Assembly (NCBI GenBank): GCA_020634895.1
Contig: JACKAV010000023.1
Coordinates: forward strand, 1-5,981
Direction of reading: 5' to 3'
DNA length: 5,981 bases
Source of the DNA: Anaerolineales bacterium
GTDB lineage: Bacteria > Chloroflexota > Anaerolineae > Anaerolineales > Villigracilaceae
Position numbers and translations under genes: made by a program. The notes beneath the pieces were generated by a model. That model searched no databases. It was not told where the DNA came from and was given only the letters and a program-made list of their open reading frames with translations. This document shows, one piece after another, positions 5,305 through 5,981 of the stretch; positions within the stretch are counted from its first letter, which is position 1, and the number at the start of each line of letters is the position of its first letter.

Positions 5305-5981
5305 CTTTGATTACATCATCATCGGCTCCGGCTTCGGGGGAAGCGTTTCGGCAATGCGACTGACGGAAAAAGGGTACTCCGTTCTTGTTCTCGAAAAAGG
5401 GAAACGATTCGAAGATAAAGACTTCGCCAAATCCAATTGGCAGTTTTGGAAATATGTTTGGATTCCCGCTCTGCGCGCGCACGGCATTTTGCAAATTTCC
5501 ATTCTTAAAGGTGTGATGGTCCTGCACGGCGCAGGCGTCGGCGGTGGAAGCCTCGGTTACGCCAATGTACTCGAAGTTCCCACCGATGAAACCTTTGCCA
5601 CGCCTGCATGGAATCAAAATGTGAAATGGGGCGAGGTGCTTCGTCCACATTATGAGACGGCGAAGAAAATGCTCGGTGTGGCGCGCAATCCCAAACTTTG
5701 GAAGGCGGATCTGCTATTGCAGCAAATGGCAGAGGAACGCAGCATGGGACACACCTTCCGCGCGACGGACGTCGGCTCATACCTCGGGGAGGCTGGAGTG
5801 ACCGTCCCAGACCCCTACTTTGGCGGAGAGGGTCCCGACCGCGCAGGCTGCAAACACTGCGGCGGCTGCATGGTGGGATGCCGCCACAACGCAAAGAATA
5901 CACTTCCAAAGAATTATTTATATTTTGCAGAGAAATACGGGGCAGAGGTGCAAGCGGAAGTTGAAGTTATTGATGTTCGAC
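5294..5981 (+). CDS. GMC / cholesterol-oxidase-like FAD-dependent oxidoreductase (partial, 3' end beyond window)
   Basis: The window holds the first 229 codons with no stop. The N-terminus is a Rossmann FAD site: YIIIGSGFGGS (7-17) with GxGxxG, then VLVLEKG (30-36), whose Glu34 would bind the ribose. A second FAD contact, GAGVGGGSLGYANVLEVP (79-96), is typical of the GMC family. The segments NPKLWKAD, VPDPYFGG and the cysteine cluster C186-C189-C192-C196 followed by AKNTLPKNYL resemble actinobacterial ChoD-type cholesterol oxidases. The likely reaction is FAD-dependent oxidation of an alcohol, possibly a sterol-like or other lipid substrate; the substrate is not determined by what is visible, and the catalytic His/Asn region would lie downstream. 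The ATG overlaps the preceding stop as TAATG, suggesting cotranscription and translational coupling. A lone ribosome binding site is not evident. Confidence 0.88.
   Translation, partial: MADCFDYIIIGSGFGGSVSAMRLTEKGYSVLVLEKGKRFEDKDFAKSNWQFWKYVWIPALRAHGILQISILKGVMVLHGAGVGGGSLGYANVLEVPTDETFATPAWNQNVKWGEVLRPHYETAKKMLGVARNPKLWKADLLLQQMAEERSMGHTFRATDVGSYLGEAGVTVPDPYFGGEGPDRAGCKHCGGCMVGCRHNAKNTLPKNYLYFAEKYGAEVQAEVEVIDVR

Noticed and set aside
5505..5909. Minus-strand open frames over 5291-5650 and 5505-5909, and a plus-strand one at 5698-5964
   Set aside because: All are shadows of the oxidoreductase frame, whose FAD motifs and family-like sequence are unambiguous. The shadow products are Arg/Pro/Ser-rich without known motifs.

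Overview
The window reads as ordinary genomic DNA of a free-living bacterium, most likely a member of the Chloroflexota (class Anaerolineae). The basis is inference from gene style: a DUF5667-type membrane-anchored protein, a lipoprotein with long Pro/Thr linkers, near-consensus TATAAT boxes very close to start codons, and moderate GC. No rRNA, tRNA or CRISPR array is visible, and no defence system was recognised.

Layout, left to right. Positions 1-918 encode a single-pass membrane protein with a DUF5667-like extracellular region and a low-complexity Asn/Gly/Thr tail. It is followed by a perfect 32-nt palindrome (926-957) that probably acts as a terminator. A TATAAT promoter and a good Shine-Dalgarno then lead into a lipoprotein gene that starts at 1001 and originally ended at 3302. 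That gene is broken by a complete 868-bp IS5-family element (1481-2348) with imperfect terminal inverted repeats, a TCA target duplication and an apparently intact DDE transposase on the minus strand. Removing the element plus one TCA copy restores one continuous frame of 476 codons: signal peptide, Pro/Thr linker, three calcium-loop-like repeats, a second Pro/Thr linker and a helical C-terminal domain.

A 15-bp-stem hairpin (3309-3341) ends that unit. Next come a TATAAT box and a 14-TM DHA2-type major facilitator transporter (3415-4827). Then comes the most unusual part: an 84-bp array of twelve 7-bp units (4844-4927), CYATCAG on the left and its reverse complement CTGATRG on the right. It can fold into a long hairpin and also contains a promoter (CTGACA, 17 bp, TATAAT) for the next gene. 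That gene (4935-5294) encodes a four-helix-bundle protein of the 23S rRNA intervening-sequence family and is apparently leaderless. Heptads of the same kind return at 5277-5304, exactly over the end of this gene and the start of the next. The stop and start there overlap as TAATG, so the small gene looks like a repeat-bounded cassette placed directly in front of a GMC/cholesterol-oxidase-like FAD oxidoreductase (5294 to beyond the window end).

The genes do not form one pathway. The real links are the IS element that knocked out the lipoprotein, and the probable cotranscription and translational coupling of the four-helix-bundle gene with the oxidoreductase.
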